Origin: Paenibacillus etheri
GTDB lineage: Bacteria > Bacillota > Bacilli > Paenibacillales > Paenibacillaceae
NCBI RefSeq assembly: GCF_001012825.1
Contig: NZ_LCZJ02000043.1
Location: 47,556-111,555 of the forward strand
Direction: 5' to 3'
Length of the DNA: 64,000 nucleotides
Shown here: positions 45,730 through 56,058 of the stretch, in pieces
How positions within the stretch are numbered: position 1 is the first letter of the stretch
How the letters are laid out: every line of letters starts with the position of its first letter
Made by a program: the position numbers and the translations under genes
The notes under the pieces: generated by a model
The model's database searches: none
Seen by the model: only the letters and a program-made list of their open reading frames with translations
What the model was told of the DNA's origin: nothing

Positions 45730-47145
45730 ATGGACATAATCATGTATGGCTCAGCGATTCTGGCGATTGTTATTATTGTATATATGTTAATAAAGCAGAT
45801 GGATATTAAGATTACACTATTCTTCATTGGTATTGTTCTAATGTTCATTGGAATAGTAATGGGTAATGGAATTAGTGCTAAAGGGTTTGAATCTTCGGGT
45901 GCTGTATGGTTAGATCCATTGGTAGCCATAGCAGACCAGTTTAAATCTTCACTCACTTCTGCTGGTTTTATCATTCTTATTCTTGGTGGATATACAGCAT
46001 ACATGTCCTATATTAATGCGAATGATGTGACCGTCAATGTATTAACGAAACCACTGGGTAAAGTTAAATCGGTGTATGTTCTTGTGCCAGTGGTCTTTTT
46101 GCTTGGTAATTTGTTGTCTCTTGTTATACCAAGTGCCTCAAACCTGGCTATAATCTTACTTGCAACATTATTCCCTGTCTTGAAAAAAGCTGGAATGACA
46201 ACGTTATCGGCAGCTGCGATTATTGCTACATCTGCGACCATCGTACCAACGCCAATGGGCGGGGATAACGTGGCAATTGCAACTGAATTAGCACAATATG
46301 CTGAGTATGCAGGTTTGACCGTAACAGATTATGTATTCCGTTACCACGCGTTAGTCTCCATCCCTACATTATTAGTAATGGCTGTTGTACATTATTTCTG
46401 GCAAAAACGTATGGATAAAAAGATGGGCGTCGACACAGAACACGCAGAAGTTGAACTAAAGGATGTTAAGCTAGTGGAAGGTGGAAAGCTGTTTACAACG
46501 GTTTACGCTTTGTTGCCAGTGCTTCCTATCCTGTTCTTGATCGTAGTATTTATACTTCAATCTGCATCTAGTATGACTATTAATATAAGCGTTGAGGTAG
46601 TTGCCTTATTATCTTTCGCTATTGCGATTGTTTGTGAATTAATCCGTAAAAGGAATGCAAAGCAAGTGTTAGATGGTACAGAGCATTTCTTTAAAGGCAT
46701 GGGCAGCGCGGTTCCAATTGTTGTTCTGCTGGTTGCGGCTTCTGTATTCGTTACTGGATTGAAATCAATTGGACTTATTGAATCCTTGGAAACAGCGATG
46801 ACTGGTATTCACGGTTCCAGCCTTGGATTTATTCTTCCACTCATTCTCGTTGCCTTGACTGCTCTAATCGTTATTTTGAGCGGTAGCGGTACGGCGCTCT
46901 TCTATTCGATGATTCCTTTATTGGTTCCTCTTGCTAACGCTGCGGGTATTAACCCGATTGCAGTTACAGTGCCAATGGGTCTTGCAGGTAACCTGTTTAG
47001 AGCAGTTTCTCCAGTCGCGGCCGTTGTTCTTATTGTTGCTGGCTCCGTTAAGAAGAATCCGATTGAGATTGTAAAACGCACATCTGTGCCAATGCTTGTG
47101 GGTGTAGTCTTTATGTTCATCCTGTCCATGATCGTATTTTTATAA
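45730..47145 (+). CDS. DcuC-family membrane transporter
   Basis: 471 residues with about 12 membrane helices and the DcuC-type pattern (PTPMGGDNVAIATELAQYA, LSGSGTALFYSMIPLLVPLA). Named C4-dicarboxylate transporters, but in nucleoside operons members plausibly move nucleosides or ribose; the neighbouring hydrolase supports that reading. GGGGGA precedes ATG 45730; ATG 45715 lacks a site. Confidence 0.82.
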   Translation: MDIIMYGSAILAIVIIVYMLIKQMDIKITLFFIGIVLMFIGIVMGNGISAKGFESSGAVWLDPLVAIADQFKSSLTSAGFIILILGGYTAYMSYINANDVTVNVLTKPLGKVKSVYVLVPVVFLLGNLLSLVIPSASNLAIILLATLFPVLKKAGMTTLSAAAIIATSATIVPTPMGGDNVAIATELAQYAEYAGLTVTDYVFRYHALVSIPTLLVMAVVHYFWQKRMDKKMGVDTEHAEVELKDVKLVEGGKLFTTVYALLPVLPILFLIVVFILQSASSMTINISVEVVALLSFAIAIVCELIRKRNAKQVLDGTEHFFKGMGSAVPIVVLLVAASVFVTGLKSIGLIESLETAMTGIHGSSLGFILPLILVALTALIVILSGSGTALFYSMIPLLVPLANAAGINPIAVTVPMGLAGNLFRAVSPVAAVVLIVAGSVKKNPIEIVKRTSVPMLVGVVFMFILSMIVFL

Positions 47146-47199
47146 CTAGGATATCCGGCGTAGCATAGCTGCTGTTCTGGCTCCATTAAGTATTCAGAA

Positions 47200-47250
47200 G
47201 GGGATGTTCCATAGCCAATTTTCATGGCTATTAGGACATCCCCTTTCGCT
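47200..47250 (+). terminator. Terminator after the nucleoside operon
   Basis: GGGGATGT and ATAGCCA pair with TGGCTAT and GACATCCCC in a long two-part stem, followed by TTT. Confidence 0.85.
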
Positions 47251-47334
47251 ATTTCTTAGACTTTTTATCCCTACACTCCCAGAGATTGTGGTAATATATT
47301 ACAATTAGACGATTACCATATTGGAGGTATGTGA

Positions 47335-48657
47335 GTGAAGCATAAATGGATGAATTCGCCGTACACCTTTGCTTTAGGGATGTTTGCGATGATGGTTCCC
47401 AGTCAGGCTTTTAGTTCTTTTTACTTTTATTTTTATGTGGAGAAATTGGGCTTGGGCATTGGACTTGCTACACTGGCCAGAACAATCTTTCTGATCTGGG
47501 ATGCGGTGAATAATCCGCTGTTTGGATACTGGTCAGACCGCACAAATACCCGCTATGGTCGGCGTAGACCCTGGGTGTTCGGCTCGATTCCGTTATTTAT
47601 GCTGGCGTTTGTGCTGGTGTTCTCTCCTCCTGGCGGTTTATCCGAGAATGGACTCTTCACTTGGTTTCTAGTGACGCTTATTTTCTATGAGGCTGTGGCT
47701 ACGGTCTTGTGGGTGAACTATGGTGCACTGCTTCCGGAGCTCTTCCGTGGAGATCGTATTCGGGCAAAAGCCTCTGCGATTCAGCAAGGGTATCAAGTGG
47801 TTGCTCTGTTAATTGGTACGGCTTTAACGCCTATCCTTTTTGCAGCGGTTAACTTCTCTAATATGGCTATTGTGTATGCCTGTGTCTTCGGCGTGTTTAT
47901 GTTCTTATGTATGATGAATGTCCAAGAGAAGAAAGAGACTACTAAGACCGAACCTTTGAAGCTCATTCCGGCTTTTCGGGAGACGATTCGGAATAGGAAG
48001 TTCTGGGTGTTTAATATTTCGAACTCTTTTGCCCAAACGGTTAACGGACTTGTAAGCTCGATGATTCCTTTTTATGCAAAATATGTACTACATATCTCAG
48101 AAGCACAGGTGTCTATTATGCTCGCAGCTGTCTTTGTCTCGGTCATTCCGCTAGTGTTTGTGTGGTACTGGATCATTCGTAAGATGGATGGGGTCAAGGC
48201 ATGGCGGCTATCGCTTATCCTATATGCTTTATCAGTCATTCCGCTATGGTTTGGTTATGATCTCGTAAGTGGTGTGGCCGCTGGCATTGTTGTCGGTTTC
48301 GGATTAGCAGGATTTCTAGTAACTCCAGCTATCGTAGGTGGCAAAATTATCGATGAGGATGCGGAGAAGACCGGTCTGAGAAGAGAAGGTATCTATACTG
48401 CGGTAAGCGGATTTATCACTCGTTCAAGCGGATTAATCTCGGCGTTGGCCTTTTTTATAGTAGGAATGATCTTTGGTTATAAGGGTGGTGATGACCCAGG
48501 GTCTGATCCAGAAGCAACGTTCCGGTATTTAATAAGTGTAGTACCGTTATGTCTACTAGCCATATCTGTTATCATATCTTTTACTATTAAATTTACATTT
48601 ACGGGGCAATTGAGAGGTGAGGCTGACTATGATCAGAAAATTAATCATCAATTGTGA
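47335..48657 (+). CDS. GPH-family (MelB-like) sugar transporter
   Basis: 440-residue MFS/GPH cation:glycoside symporter with 12 helices and the GPH motif DAVNNPLFGYWSDRTNTRYG RRRPW in the first loop. The substrate is unknown; the downstream ChbG-like deacetylase hints at an oligosaccharide such as chitobiose or a cellobiose derivative. GTG start with GGAGG seven bases upstream. Overlaps the next gene by 29 bp. Confidence 0.9.
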   Translation: MKHKWMNSPYTFALGMFAMMVPSQAFSSFYFYFYVEKLGLGIGLATLARTIFLIWDAVNNPLFGYWSDRTNTRYGRRRPWVFGSIPLFMLAFVLVFSPPGGLSENGLFTWFLVTLIFYEAVATVLWVNYGALLPELFRGDRIRAKASAIQQGYQVVALLIGTALTPILFAAVNFSNMAIVYACVFGVFMFLCMMNVQEKKETTKTEPLKLIPAFRETIRNRKFWVFNISNSFAQTVNGLVSSMIPFYAKYVLHISEAQVSIMLAAVFVSVIPLVFVWYWIIRKMDGVKAWRLSLILYALSVIPLWFGYDLVSGVAAGIVVGFGLAGFLVTPAIVGGKIIDEDAEKTGLRREGIYTAVSGFITRSSGLISALAFFIVGMIFGYKGGDDPGSDPEATFRYLISVVPLCLLAISVIISFTIKFTFTGQLRGEADYDQKINHQL

Positions 48658-49543
48658 TGATTTTGGGCAAAGCCCTGCCATGAATCAGGCGATTATGCAT
48701 CTATTAGAAGAGGGAAAAGTATCTTCAGCGACGATAATGGCAGTGGCCCCTGGATTCGAGGAGGCTGCTGCATGGTGCAGCCGTAGGCAGCAACGTAATG
48801 TGGGCCTTCATCTGACGATGACTAGTGAGTTTGAGGCTTTACGCTGGAGCAGTCTGACTGGGGATTCTTCTCTACACGACGAGAGCGGGCATCAGTATAA
48901 GACGGTAAAAGAGTTCGAGCAAGGGGCACACACGAAAGCTGTATTGAAGGAGATTGTTGCACAGTACGAACGAGTGAGACAAGCTGGAATAACGATTAGT
49001 CATGTGGACAATCACATGGGAAGTTTATATGGCATGGAAACGGGACGCAGCTTGCTTCCGCAGACGTTGTGGAGAATTTCGCGCTGGGGATTGCCGTCAC
49101 GATTTTTTCGATACATCCATCCAGAAGATCCTCTTCTGGGATCGCTGAAAAATATTGAACGTCCAGTTGCACTTGGATCCGGGCTGGCCGATACACTTGG
49201 AGTCCCGATTCCTGATTACTTGTTGTCGCATCCTTTTGGTGTGGAGGAGGGTGAGACGTACAATCGTTTCAAACAATCCATTATTGCTAAGCTGTATTCG
49301 CTACCTAATGGTGTTAGTGAAACCTATATTCATCCCGGAATCGACGATCCATGGATGCTTGCAAATATACCACATTGGGAGAAGCGAGTCTGGGAATATC
49401 GCCTACCCTTTGATGATGATTTTACCTATGCGATTCGTGATGCTAGTGTTGAATTGACGGATTATCGCTATGTACAAAAGCATTTAAAGCGCCCACGGGT
49501 AAAATCTGCGGGGAGACTTTTGAAGCGCTTGATAAGTTCATGA
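48629..49543 (+). CDS. ChbG/HpnK (YdjC) family deacetylase
   Basis: 304 residues, metal-dependent carbohydrate deacetylase: LIINCDDFGQS (Asp ligands), HLTMTSEFEALRW, ISHVDNHMGS (His ligands), YIHPGIDD. E. coli ChbG deacetylates chitobiose and chitotriose. ATG 48629 behind GAGGTGAGG; the GTG at 48617 is inside the Shine-Dalgarno region. It overlaps the GPH transporter gene, so uptake and deacetylation are likely coupled. Confidence 0.9.
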   Translation: MIRKLIINCDDFGQSPAMNQAIMHLLEEGKVSSATIMAVAPGFEEAAAWCSRRQQRNVGLHLTMTSEFEALRWSSLTGDSSLHDESGHQYKTVKEFEQGAHTKAVLKEIVAQYERVRQAGITISHVDNHMGSLYGMETGRSLLPQTLWRISRWGLPSRFFRYIHPEDPLLGSLKNIERPVALGSGLADTLGVPIPDYLLSHPFGVEEGETYNRFKQSIIAKLYSLPNGVSETYIHPGIDDPWMLANIPHWEKRVWEYRLPFDDDFTYAIRDASVELTDYRYVQKHLKRPRVKSAGRLLKRLISS

Positions 49544-49548
49544 GAGAA

Positions 49549-49578
49549 AATAAAAGACACCTTGTGGGGTGTCTTTTG
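49549..49578. terminator. Convergent terminator
   Basis: AAAAGACACC-TTGTG-GGGTGTCTTTT, again the AAAGACACC hairpin, between the deacetylase and the minus-strand gene. Confidence 0.85.
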
Positions 49579-49579
49579 A

Positions 49580-49993
49580 CTATCCCATTAAACCCTTCAG
49601 TCCATTCAAGAATGGGGAAATAGATTTAATCATATTGTAGCCCATTTTCACAACCGGCATGGTTCTTTGGATCATCCCTACGAAGCCCATAATTCTGCCA
49701 AATCCTGAAGCGCCTGAACTTGCAGCCTCGGTAGCCCCCGCAGCTCCACCTCCCATTCCGAAGAGTGAGCCGAATAACGGCATGAGTCCTGATACTTTCG
49801 CTTTCCGGGAGCGGGAAGAAGAGTGTTTTTTCGATTTTTTGTTTTTATTTTTACGTGGTTTGGAAAGGGTCAATCCATCCTTATCGAGGCCAGTTATCCA
49901 TCCTACATACGTACGTCCATCATGAAGCGTAACGCACACAGGTCTACCCTTGAGCTGTTCAGCTCGCTTGCGAATTTTTGCTTTGTTTGACAT
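49580..49993 (-). CDS. Conserved hypothetical protein, basic N-terminus
   Basis: 137 residues. The first 45 look like a small beta-barrel segment (GRPVCVTLHDGRTYVGWITG), then a Lys/Arg/Ser-rich linker (NKNKKSKKHSSSRSRKAK) and a Gly-rich hydrophobic tail (LFGMGGGAAGA). Similar proteins are common in bacilli as uncharacterised spore-associated genes. GAGGTGAT precedes the ATG. No function assigned. Confidence 0.6.
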   Translation of the reverse strand: MSNKAKIRKRAEQLKGRPVCVTLHDGRTYVGWITGLDKDGLTLSKPRKNKNKKSKKHSSSRSRKAKVSGLMPLFGSLFGMGGGAAGATEAASSGASGFGRIMGFVGMIQRTMPVVKMGYNMIKSISPFLNGLKGLMG

Positions 49994-50274
49994 TTGTGGA
50001 TCACCTCATTGGTCTATTTAATTCTATATTACTCAGATATTCCGGTGTTGCTTGTGCGGGTTCATCATTAATATGAAAAGAAAGTCCAAAAAATTGATGA
50101 GGAGAGCTTCTACATAAATATCCATCTCACAGGTTTCTTCTCATAGTCAAAGCAACAGATGCTGATAGATCGAATGAATGACGCTACAGTCCTAGGTATC
50201 TCTCGTGATCGCCTTTATAATAGATGTTCTTCCGCTTATAAAATCCGAATACCAATTAATATGGGGGTGGAAGG

Positions 50275-50652
50275 ATGTTATCTGCATGGATTGGGAGTAT
50301 TACTTTTGCGGGAGCAGCGATTCTTTACATATTACTGTCTTTAGGATTACCTTATGGTGAATTTGCAATGGGTGGGAAACATAGAATCATGCCCTCACAG
50401 ATGAGAGTTGCGTGTGCGATCTCAGTTGTCATACAGCTGATTGCAATTTTGTACTTACTGCAGGCAGGACATGTGATTTCTATTGGATTACCGTTTGATA
50501 GAGGTGTATGTTACTTTTTTTCAGTCTATTTAATTCTCAATACCGTAATGAATATATTATCGAAGAGTAAAAAAGAAAGACTTGTGATGACACCTTTGTC
50601 TTTAATCACGGCAATTTGCTTTGGGTTTACTGCCATCATGAGTGGATCTTGA
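50275..50652 (+). CDS. Small membrane protein, four helices
   Basis: 125 residues with four hydrophobic segments and short loops (GLPYGEFAMGGKHRIMPSQM in the first loop). GGGGGTGGAAGG precedes the ATG. It looks like a family of bacillar uncharacterised membrane proteins; no function assigned. Confidence 0.65.
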   Translation: MLSAWIGSITFAGAAILYILLSLGLPYGEFAMGGKHRIMPSQMRVACAISVVIQLIAILYLLQAGHVISIGLPFDRGVCYFFSVYLILNTVMNILSKSKKERLVMTPLSLITAICFGFTAIMSGS

Positions 50653-50809
50653 GAGAGTTATCATCAGATAAAGATTCGACGCGTTTAGACTTTATGTATG
50701 CGCTTTCTTGGGACGCATCTGTATATGATGTGTTTTTTTGTATGTCTAGAGACTCTTGATCTAATAAAAATACAATGTGACCTAGGTCTTTCTTCACACG
50801 TAAATATAT

Positions 50810-50838
50810 TTGACACAGCTTTATATTAATTTTACAAT
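50810..50838 (+). promoter_or_regulatory. Sigma-A promoter of the nucleotidase gene
   Basis: TTGACA (50810-50815), 17-bp spacer, TACAAT (50833-50838), 77 bp before the ATG. It lies just upstream of the palindrome at 50862. Confidence 0.7.
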
Positions 50839-50861
50839 TCTATACTTTTTCGTCATGTCTG

Positions 50862-50878
50862 TGTGATATAATATCACA
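50862..50878. promoter_or_regulatory. Palindromic operator candidate in the nucleotidase leader
   Basis: TGTGA-TATAATA-TCACA, a perfect 17-bp palindrome containing a TATAAT. The half-sites match CRP/FNR-type TGTGA...TCACA but the spacer is seven instead of six bases. Confidence 0.55.
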
Positions 50879-50914
50879 GAAAATATGTAAAAATGATAGG
50901 GGGAATAAATCTTT

Positions 50915-53900
50915 ATGGGATGGAAGACACGATGGAACAAGCCTCTCGCTTCTGTATTAGCAACTGCAGTGCTTTCAGCACAGGTGCTAGGCGGGGTCGT
51001 TTTGGGTACGGTTTGGAGTCCGGATAAAGTAGCTGCTGCACCTGCTTCTGGAGCGAAGGTGGAGCTCCGTTTGATGAGCACAACGGATGTGCACACTAAT
51101 GTGTATGGTTGGGATTATTTTAAGGGTGCACCATCTGTAACCGTCGGTCTTGATCGCACGGCAAGTCTGGTGAAACAAGCGAGAGCTGAAGAACCCGACA
51201 ACCTCCTGCTTGATAATGGTGACTTGATTCAAGGAACTCCGCTGGGTACGTACGTGGCGAAGAAATCGGAACTGAAAGATCCGAATGAGATTCATCCGAT
51301 GATTGCGGCTATGAATGTTATGGAATATGATGCTGCGACTTTTGGCAATCATGAATTCAATTATGGTTTGCAATTTTTAGATCGTACTATAAATGGTAGC
51401 GATGAGAATTCAATTACTGGTGCAAATTTCGATTATGTGAATGCGAACATATATAAAACAGATGGCACGAATGCCTTTGAACCTTTTGTTATCATACCTA
51501 AAACAATAGAAGACAGTAATGGTCAGAAACAAACGATTCAAGTCGGCCTGATCGGCCTGGTTACTCCACAGATCATGGAGTGGGACAAGGTTAATCTGGA
51601 GGGCAAAGTCAGAGTTGAAGATATTGCCGCAACGGCTGCGAAGTTTGTTCCAGAAATGAAAGCTGAAGGAGCAGATGTTATTGTCGCTATGGCTCATACT
51701 GGCTTTGATATTAATGCTGTTATAGGTGATGGTTCCGAGAATGACATTAATGCGCTAAGTAAGGTTCCGGGTATTGATGCGATCACATTCTCACATACCC
51801 ATAAAGTATTCCCAACGGGAAATGACAGCACACTGGATGCTTTGTTCAAAGATCCGGATACTAAAAAGCCTTATAATAACGATAAGGCTGTGATCGATAA
51901 TGTGAATGGTCACATTAATGGTACGCCTGCTGTACAAGCTGGCTACGGCGGTGCTTATTTAGGTCTAATTGATCTGGATATTGTATACGGTGATAAAGGC
52001 TGGGAAGTAGATAAGAAAAGCTCAAAAGCTTTAACTCGTTCTATCTATAAGACAGAGAATAAAGTGAATTATCCAACGGTCGAACCTGATCCAGCTGTAG
52101 ATGATGCTGCTGCGGCAGCGCATAACGCTACTATTGCTTATACTGAACAGAAGCTGGGTGTTACAACGGCTCCAATGAACAGTTATTTTGCAATGGTTCA
52201 GGATGATCCTACGGTTCAGCTCGTAACGTATGCACAGAAGTGGTATGTTCAGAAGTATATTGATGTCAATGTTCCTCAATATAAGGACCTGCCGATTCTG
52301 AGTGTCGGCGCTCCATTTAAAGCAGGACGTAACGGCCCAGAAGAATACACTAGTATTGATGAAGGCAACTTGACTATCCGTAGCGCAAGCGACCTCTATC
52401 TATACGACAACACGCTCAAAGCGATCAAAGTTAAGGGTTCTGTTGTAAAAGAATGGCTGGAGATGAGCGCGGGTGCATTTAACCGCATCAAACTTGGAAT
52501 CTCGACTCCACAGCCTCTGTTGAACCCGAAATTCCAAGTCTTTAACTTTGATGTAATCGATGGGATTCAATATAAAATTGATGTGACGAAAAACGCGAAG
52601 TACACTCCGGAAGGCGCGATTAATGATGCTTCATCGAGTCGTGTAACGGACGTGACTTACAATGATCAGCCTTTAGATCTTGATCAGGATTTCATTGTTG
52701 TCACTAACAATTATCGTGCAAGCGGTGGTGGTAACTTCCCGGGTGTTAAAGGCTCAGAATTGATAGTGGACTCTCAAGATGAGAATCGTCAGGTCTTGAT
52801 GGACTATATCAGTGAAGCTGGAACGATTGATCCTACTGCTGATGGCAATTGGTCCTTGGCACCTATTAAGGGTAGTGTGAAAGTAACGTTCACTACAACG
52901 CCTAAAGCAGCAAGTGTACTTCCAACGAACATATACGATATGGGTCAGCAAAATGATAAAGGCTTTGGAATTTTCGAACTGGATCTAAGTGTGAAAACTC
53001 CTGCGCCAACTGCAGATGTTGAAGTTCACCTTATTGGAATCAATGACTTCCATGGTCAACTAGACACAGTTTCTACAGTGAGCAATAAGTCTGTAGGCAC
53101 AGCAGCTTACCTCGCCACTTACTTGAAACAGGCTCGTGCAAAGTACGAGAACTCCTTGCTCTTCCATAACGGTGACTCCGTAGGAGCATCGGCACCTGTA
53201 TCCTCGCTTGAGCGCGATGAGCCGACTCATGCTTGGATGAATATGATGAAATTTGATGTAGGTTCCTTGGGTAACCATGAGTTCGACCAAGGTGTTGATG
53301 CGCTAATGACACAGCTTTATGGTGGTGCTGATCCAAAGGATAAAAAAATTATCCATGCTGGTTCTGATTTTGATTATGTGAATGCTAATGCGGTGTATGC
53401 CAAAAACGGCGAACCGATTATCAATCCTTATGTAATCAAAGAAGTGGGTGGCGTCAAAATTGGATTTATAGGTCTTGTAACCAAATCTACACCAAGCAAA
53501 GTTGCACCTTCCGGTACAGTTGGTGTACATTTCCTCACTCCTGAAGAGGAAGTAGCGGCTGTTGAGAAATATGCGAAGGAACTCCAATCTAAGGACGTAG
53601 AGACGATCATCGTGCTTGCGCATGATCCAGCCTCTACTAAGGATGGCGTAACTACAGGTGAAGCTGCTGATCTGGCCAAAGCGCTTCCTGCGGATTCCCC
53701 GGTTGACGTTATCGTTGCTGGTGATAACCATGCGCTGGCAAACGGAACGGTAAACGGAAAGTTGATTGTACAAGCATACTCTTACGGCATGGCATTTGAA
53801 GATATTAAGTTGATCATTGATCCTAAAACAGGTGATGTGAAGAGTAAAACTGCTGTAGTAACCTCCACCTTCCATGACGGTGTAACACCAGATCCGGAAA

Positions 53901-55216
53901 GTGTGGCACTGGTTAATGCTTACCTTGAGAAGCATCCTGAGCTTACCCAACCAGTAGGTACAACTGACGGAAATATTACTCGTACGGATGCTTACACTAA
54001 AGAGGCTGCGCTTGGCAACCTGATTGCTGACGCTATGCGCACTGCTGATTTCGGCGATGGTGCAAAGGCTGCTGATTTTGCCTTTATGAATCCAGGTGGT
54101 ATTCGTGCGGATCTTCCAAAGGGCCCTGTAACCTTCGGAGACCTTGCCAAAGTTCAGCCATTCGGCAATACGCTTGTGAAGCTGACACTGACAGGAGACC
54201 AGATCAAAACGTTGCTGCAACAGCAATGGAATGTGAAAGCTGACGGAAAGGCAGATATCAAAACGCTGCAAATTTCTGGACTGAAATATACAGCGAATAT
54301 GTATCTTCCGGTAGCAGATCGCGTTGCCAATCTTACTTTGACTAACGGAACACCAATTAATCCTACGCAGAAATATACAGCAGTAGTGAATAACTTTATG
54401 GCTGCGGGTGGAGATAACTACAAAGTTCTGACTCAAGCGAGTGATTCACTGGCTGGTCCTATTGATTTGGATGTATTCTACGATTACATTGTGAAGACGT
54501 TTGATCGCAAAGAGATCAAGGCGGTCATTGAAGGTCGTATTACAAACAAAGAGAAGGCGGATGATACGGGATCAGGCAGTGGCGATGGAAGTTCTAACGT
54601 TGTAACTCCAACACCTACTCCAACCGTGAAACCAACAGCAACACCAGCTCCAACTACTACCCCAGCAGCAAGCTTCAAAGATCTGGGTAAGGTAGCTTGG
54701 GCGCAAGAAGCTATTCAAGCATTGGCTGCTAAGGGCATTATAAAAGGATTGGATGCAAATACTTTTGCGCCAACTAAAACAGTGACTAGAGCAGAGTTTA
54801 TTACAATGCTGGTACGCGCACTGAATCTGACGGGTTCGGCAACAAACAGTTCATTCAGCGATGTTAAACAAGGAGTTTGGTACACGGATTCTATCGCTGC
54901 TGCGGTGAAGGCCGGACTTGTACAAGGCTCTGGAAATGGTAAATTTGAACCGGGTCGTGAAGTGACTCGTGAAGAGATGGCCATTATGATTGCTAATGCA
55001 TTGAAAGATAAACTACAGCCGATTGATAAGAATGCAGCGCTGGGCAAGTTTGCAGACAAGTCCAGTATTGCTCCTTACGCACAGGACGCTATAGCACAAC
55101 TGACCCAATTGGGAATTGTTAACGGTGTTGAGGGTGGTAAATTTGCACCTAAGGGCATAGCTAACCGCGCTCAAGCGGCAGTCATTATCTACCGTATGCT
55201 TGAACAAGCTTCATAA
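50915..55216 (+). CDS. SLH-anchored bifunctional 2',3'-cyclic nucleotidase / 5'-nucleotidase
   Basis: 1433-residue secreted enzyme, YfkN-like: signal peptide (cleavage about 42, VAAAPASG), a first metallophosphatase domain (STTDVHTNVYGW, GNHEFNYG) with its 5'-nucleotidase C-terminal domain (residues about 45-640), a second phosphatase pair (INDFHGQLD, LGNHEFDQG, about 703-1190), a PT-rich linker (about 1230-1250) and three SLH repeats (about 1250-1430; motifs such as KDLGKVAWAQEAIQAL, TRAEFITML). It should release phosphate and nucleosides from extracellular nucleotides while attached to the cell wall. The first half retains the metal residues. Confidence 0.93.
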   Translation: MGWKTRWNKPLASVLATAVLSAQVLGGVVLGTVWSPDKVAAAPASGAKVELRLMSTTDVHTNVYGWDYFKGAPSVTVGLDRTASLVKQARAEEPDNLLLDNGDLIQGTPLGTYVAKKSELKDPNEIHPMIAAMNVMEYDAATFGNHEFNYGLQFLDRTINGSDENSITGANFDYVNANIYKTDGTNAFEPFVIIPKTIEDSNGQKQTIQVGLIGLVTPQIMEWDKVNLEGKVRVEDIAATAAKFVPEMKAEGADVIVAMAHTGFDINAVIGDGSENDINALSKVPGIDAITFSHTHKVFPTGNDSTLDALFKDPDTKKPYNNDKAVIDNVNGHINGTPAVQAGYGGAYLGLIDLDIVYGDKGWEVDKKSSKALTRSIYKTENKVNYPTVEPDPAVDDAAAAAHNATIAYTEQKLGVTTAPMNSYFAMVQDDPTVQLVTYAQKWYVQKYIDVNVPQYKDLPILSVGAPFKAGRNGPEEYTSIDEGNLTIRSASDLYLYDNTLKAIKVKGSVVKEWLEMSAGAFNRIKLGISTPQPLLNPKFQVFNFDVIDGIQYKIDVTKNAKYTPEGAINDASSSRVTDVTYNDQPLDLDQDFIVVTNNYRASGGGNFPGVKGSELIVDSQDENRQVLMDYISEAGTIDPTADGNWSLAPIKGSVKVTFTTTPKAASVLPTNIYDMGQQNDKGFGIFELDLSVKTPAPTADVEVHLIGINDFHGQLDTVSTVSNKSVGTAAYLATYLKQARAKYENSLLFHNGDSVGASAPVSSLERDEPTHAWMNMMKFDVGSLGNHEFDQGVDALMTQLYGGADPKDKKIIHAGSDFDYVNANAVYAKNGEPIINPYVIKEVGGVKIGFIGLVTKSTPSKVAPSGTVGVHFLTPEEEVAAVEKYAKELQSKDVETIIVLAHDPASTKDGVTTGEAADLAKALPADSPVDVIVAGDNHALANGTVNGKLIVQAYSYGMAFEDIKLIIDPKTGDVKSKTAVVTSTFHDGVTPDPESVALVNAYLEKHPELTQPVGTTDGNITRTDAYTKEAALGNLIADAMRTADFGDGAKAADFAFMNPGGIRADLPKGPVTFGDLAKVQPFGNTLVKLTLTGDQIKTLLQQQWNVKADGKADIKTLQISGLKYTANMYLPVADRVANLTLTNGTPINPTQKYTAVVNNFMAAGGDNYKVLTQASDSLAGPIDLDVFYDYIVKTFDRKEIKAVIEGRITNKEKADDTGSGSGDGSSNVVTPTPTPTVKPTATPAPTTTPAASFKDLGKVAWAQEAIQALAAKGIIKGLDANTFAPTKTVTRAEFITMLVRALNLTGSATNSSFSDVKQGVWYTDSIAAAVKAGLVQGSGNGKFEPGREVTREEMAIMIANALKDKLQPIDKNAALGKFADKSSIAPYAQDAIAQLTQLGIVNGVEGGKFAPKGIANRAQAAVIIYRMLEQAS

Positions 55217-55236
55217 TTTGATGATTCTGTAGAATA

Positions 55237-55279
55237 AGTGCATTGATGTCCTGGTGAGAGGGCATCGATGCACTTTTTG
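55237..55279 (+). terminator. Terminator after nucleotidase gene
   Basis: AGTGCATTGATGTCC pairs with AGGGCATCGATGCACT followed by T5. Confidence 0.85.
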
Positions 55280-55354
55280 TTCAATTTGTTGTTGATCTTT
55301 CCGTGAAATCATGGTAACTTAAATTCTGCACTGCATGGTTCTTTTATATTTTGT

Positions 55355-55438
<84 letters not shown>

Positions 55439-55473
55439 TACCTAAGTGCATATAAATTAGCTGTACTTTTGAA

Positions 55474-55503
55474 GCGCTCTTCAACCTGAAGAGCCTTTTT
55501 CTA
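55474..55503 (+). terminator. Terminator after tRNA-Leu
   Basis: GCTCTTCAACCTGAAGAGC followed by T5. Confidence 0.8.
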
Positions 55504-55558
55504 TTTGTCGGGATATTTTAAATTTGGATAACTCTAATGTAAAAGAAGTGAAGCAAAG

Positions 55559-56058
55559 ATGGAACCTAATGTAAATGTCAATACGAAGCGAAGTGTGCCA
55601 TTTCTTGAAAAATATTTTTCAGGAGAATCGTTAGATTATCGCCATATGATTGCTTTATTTATCCCTATTCTGGTAGATCAGGCCTTTATAGTGGGGCTAA
55701 ATCTAGTGAATACGGCCATGATCAGTTCGTCCGGTGTGGCAGCTATCAGTGCGGTGAACATGATTGATTCCCTTAATCTTTTTCTCATTAGTGTATTTAT
55801 CGCAGTATCAACAGGTGGTACGGTTGTCGTAGCGCAGTATAAAGGAAGCGGCAATAGTCTTATGGTATCAAAAGCTACCGCAGGGGCCACTTCGTCGGTT
55901 TCCCTTATGGCGCCAGAGGTGATGCACAACGCCCGAACCTATTTGATTGGGAGCTGTATCTCCTATCTTGGTATAGCAGTTGTGGAGGCAGTGTGTGGTG
56001 CTCTTCGGGGAATCGGAAGGACGAGAGCCTCGCTTGCGCTATCGCTAATTATGCAAGT
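55559..56058 (+). pseudogene. MATE efflux pump remnant with internal deletion
   Basis: Frame reads YRHMIALFIPILVDQAFIVG, FIAVSTGGTVVVAQYKG, i.e. the first helices of a MATE transporter; after ATAGATSSVSL it jumps to ARTYLIGSCISYLGIAVVEA and GALRGIGRTRASLALSLIMQ, much later in the family. The interior and the rest of the C-terminus are missing. Confidence 0.75.

Noticed and set aside
53303-54436. 377-aa minus-strand ORF inside the nucleotidase gene
   Set aside because: Antisense frame of a well-supported 1433-aa gene; composition is odd (Cys/His-rich) and no family is visible.
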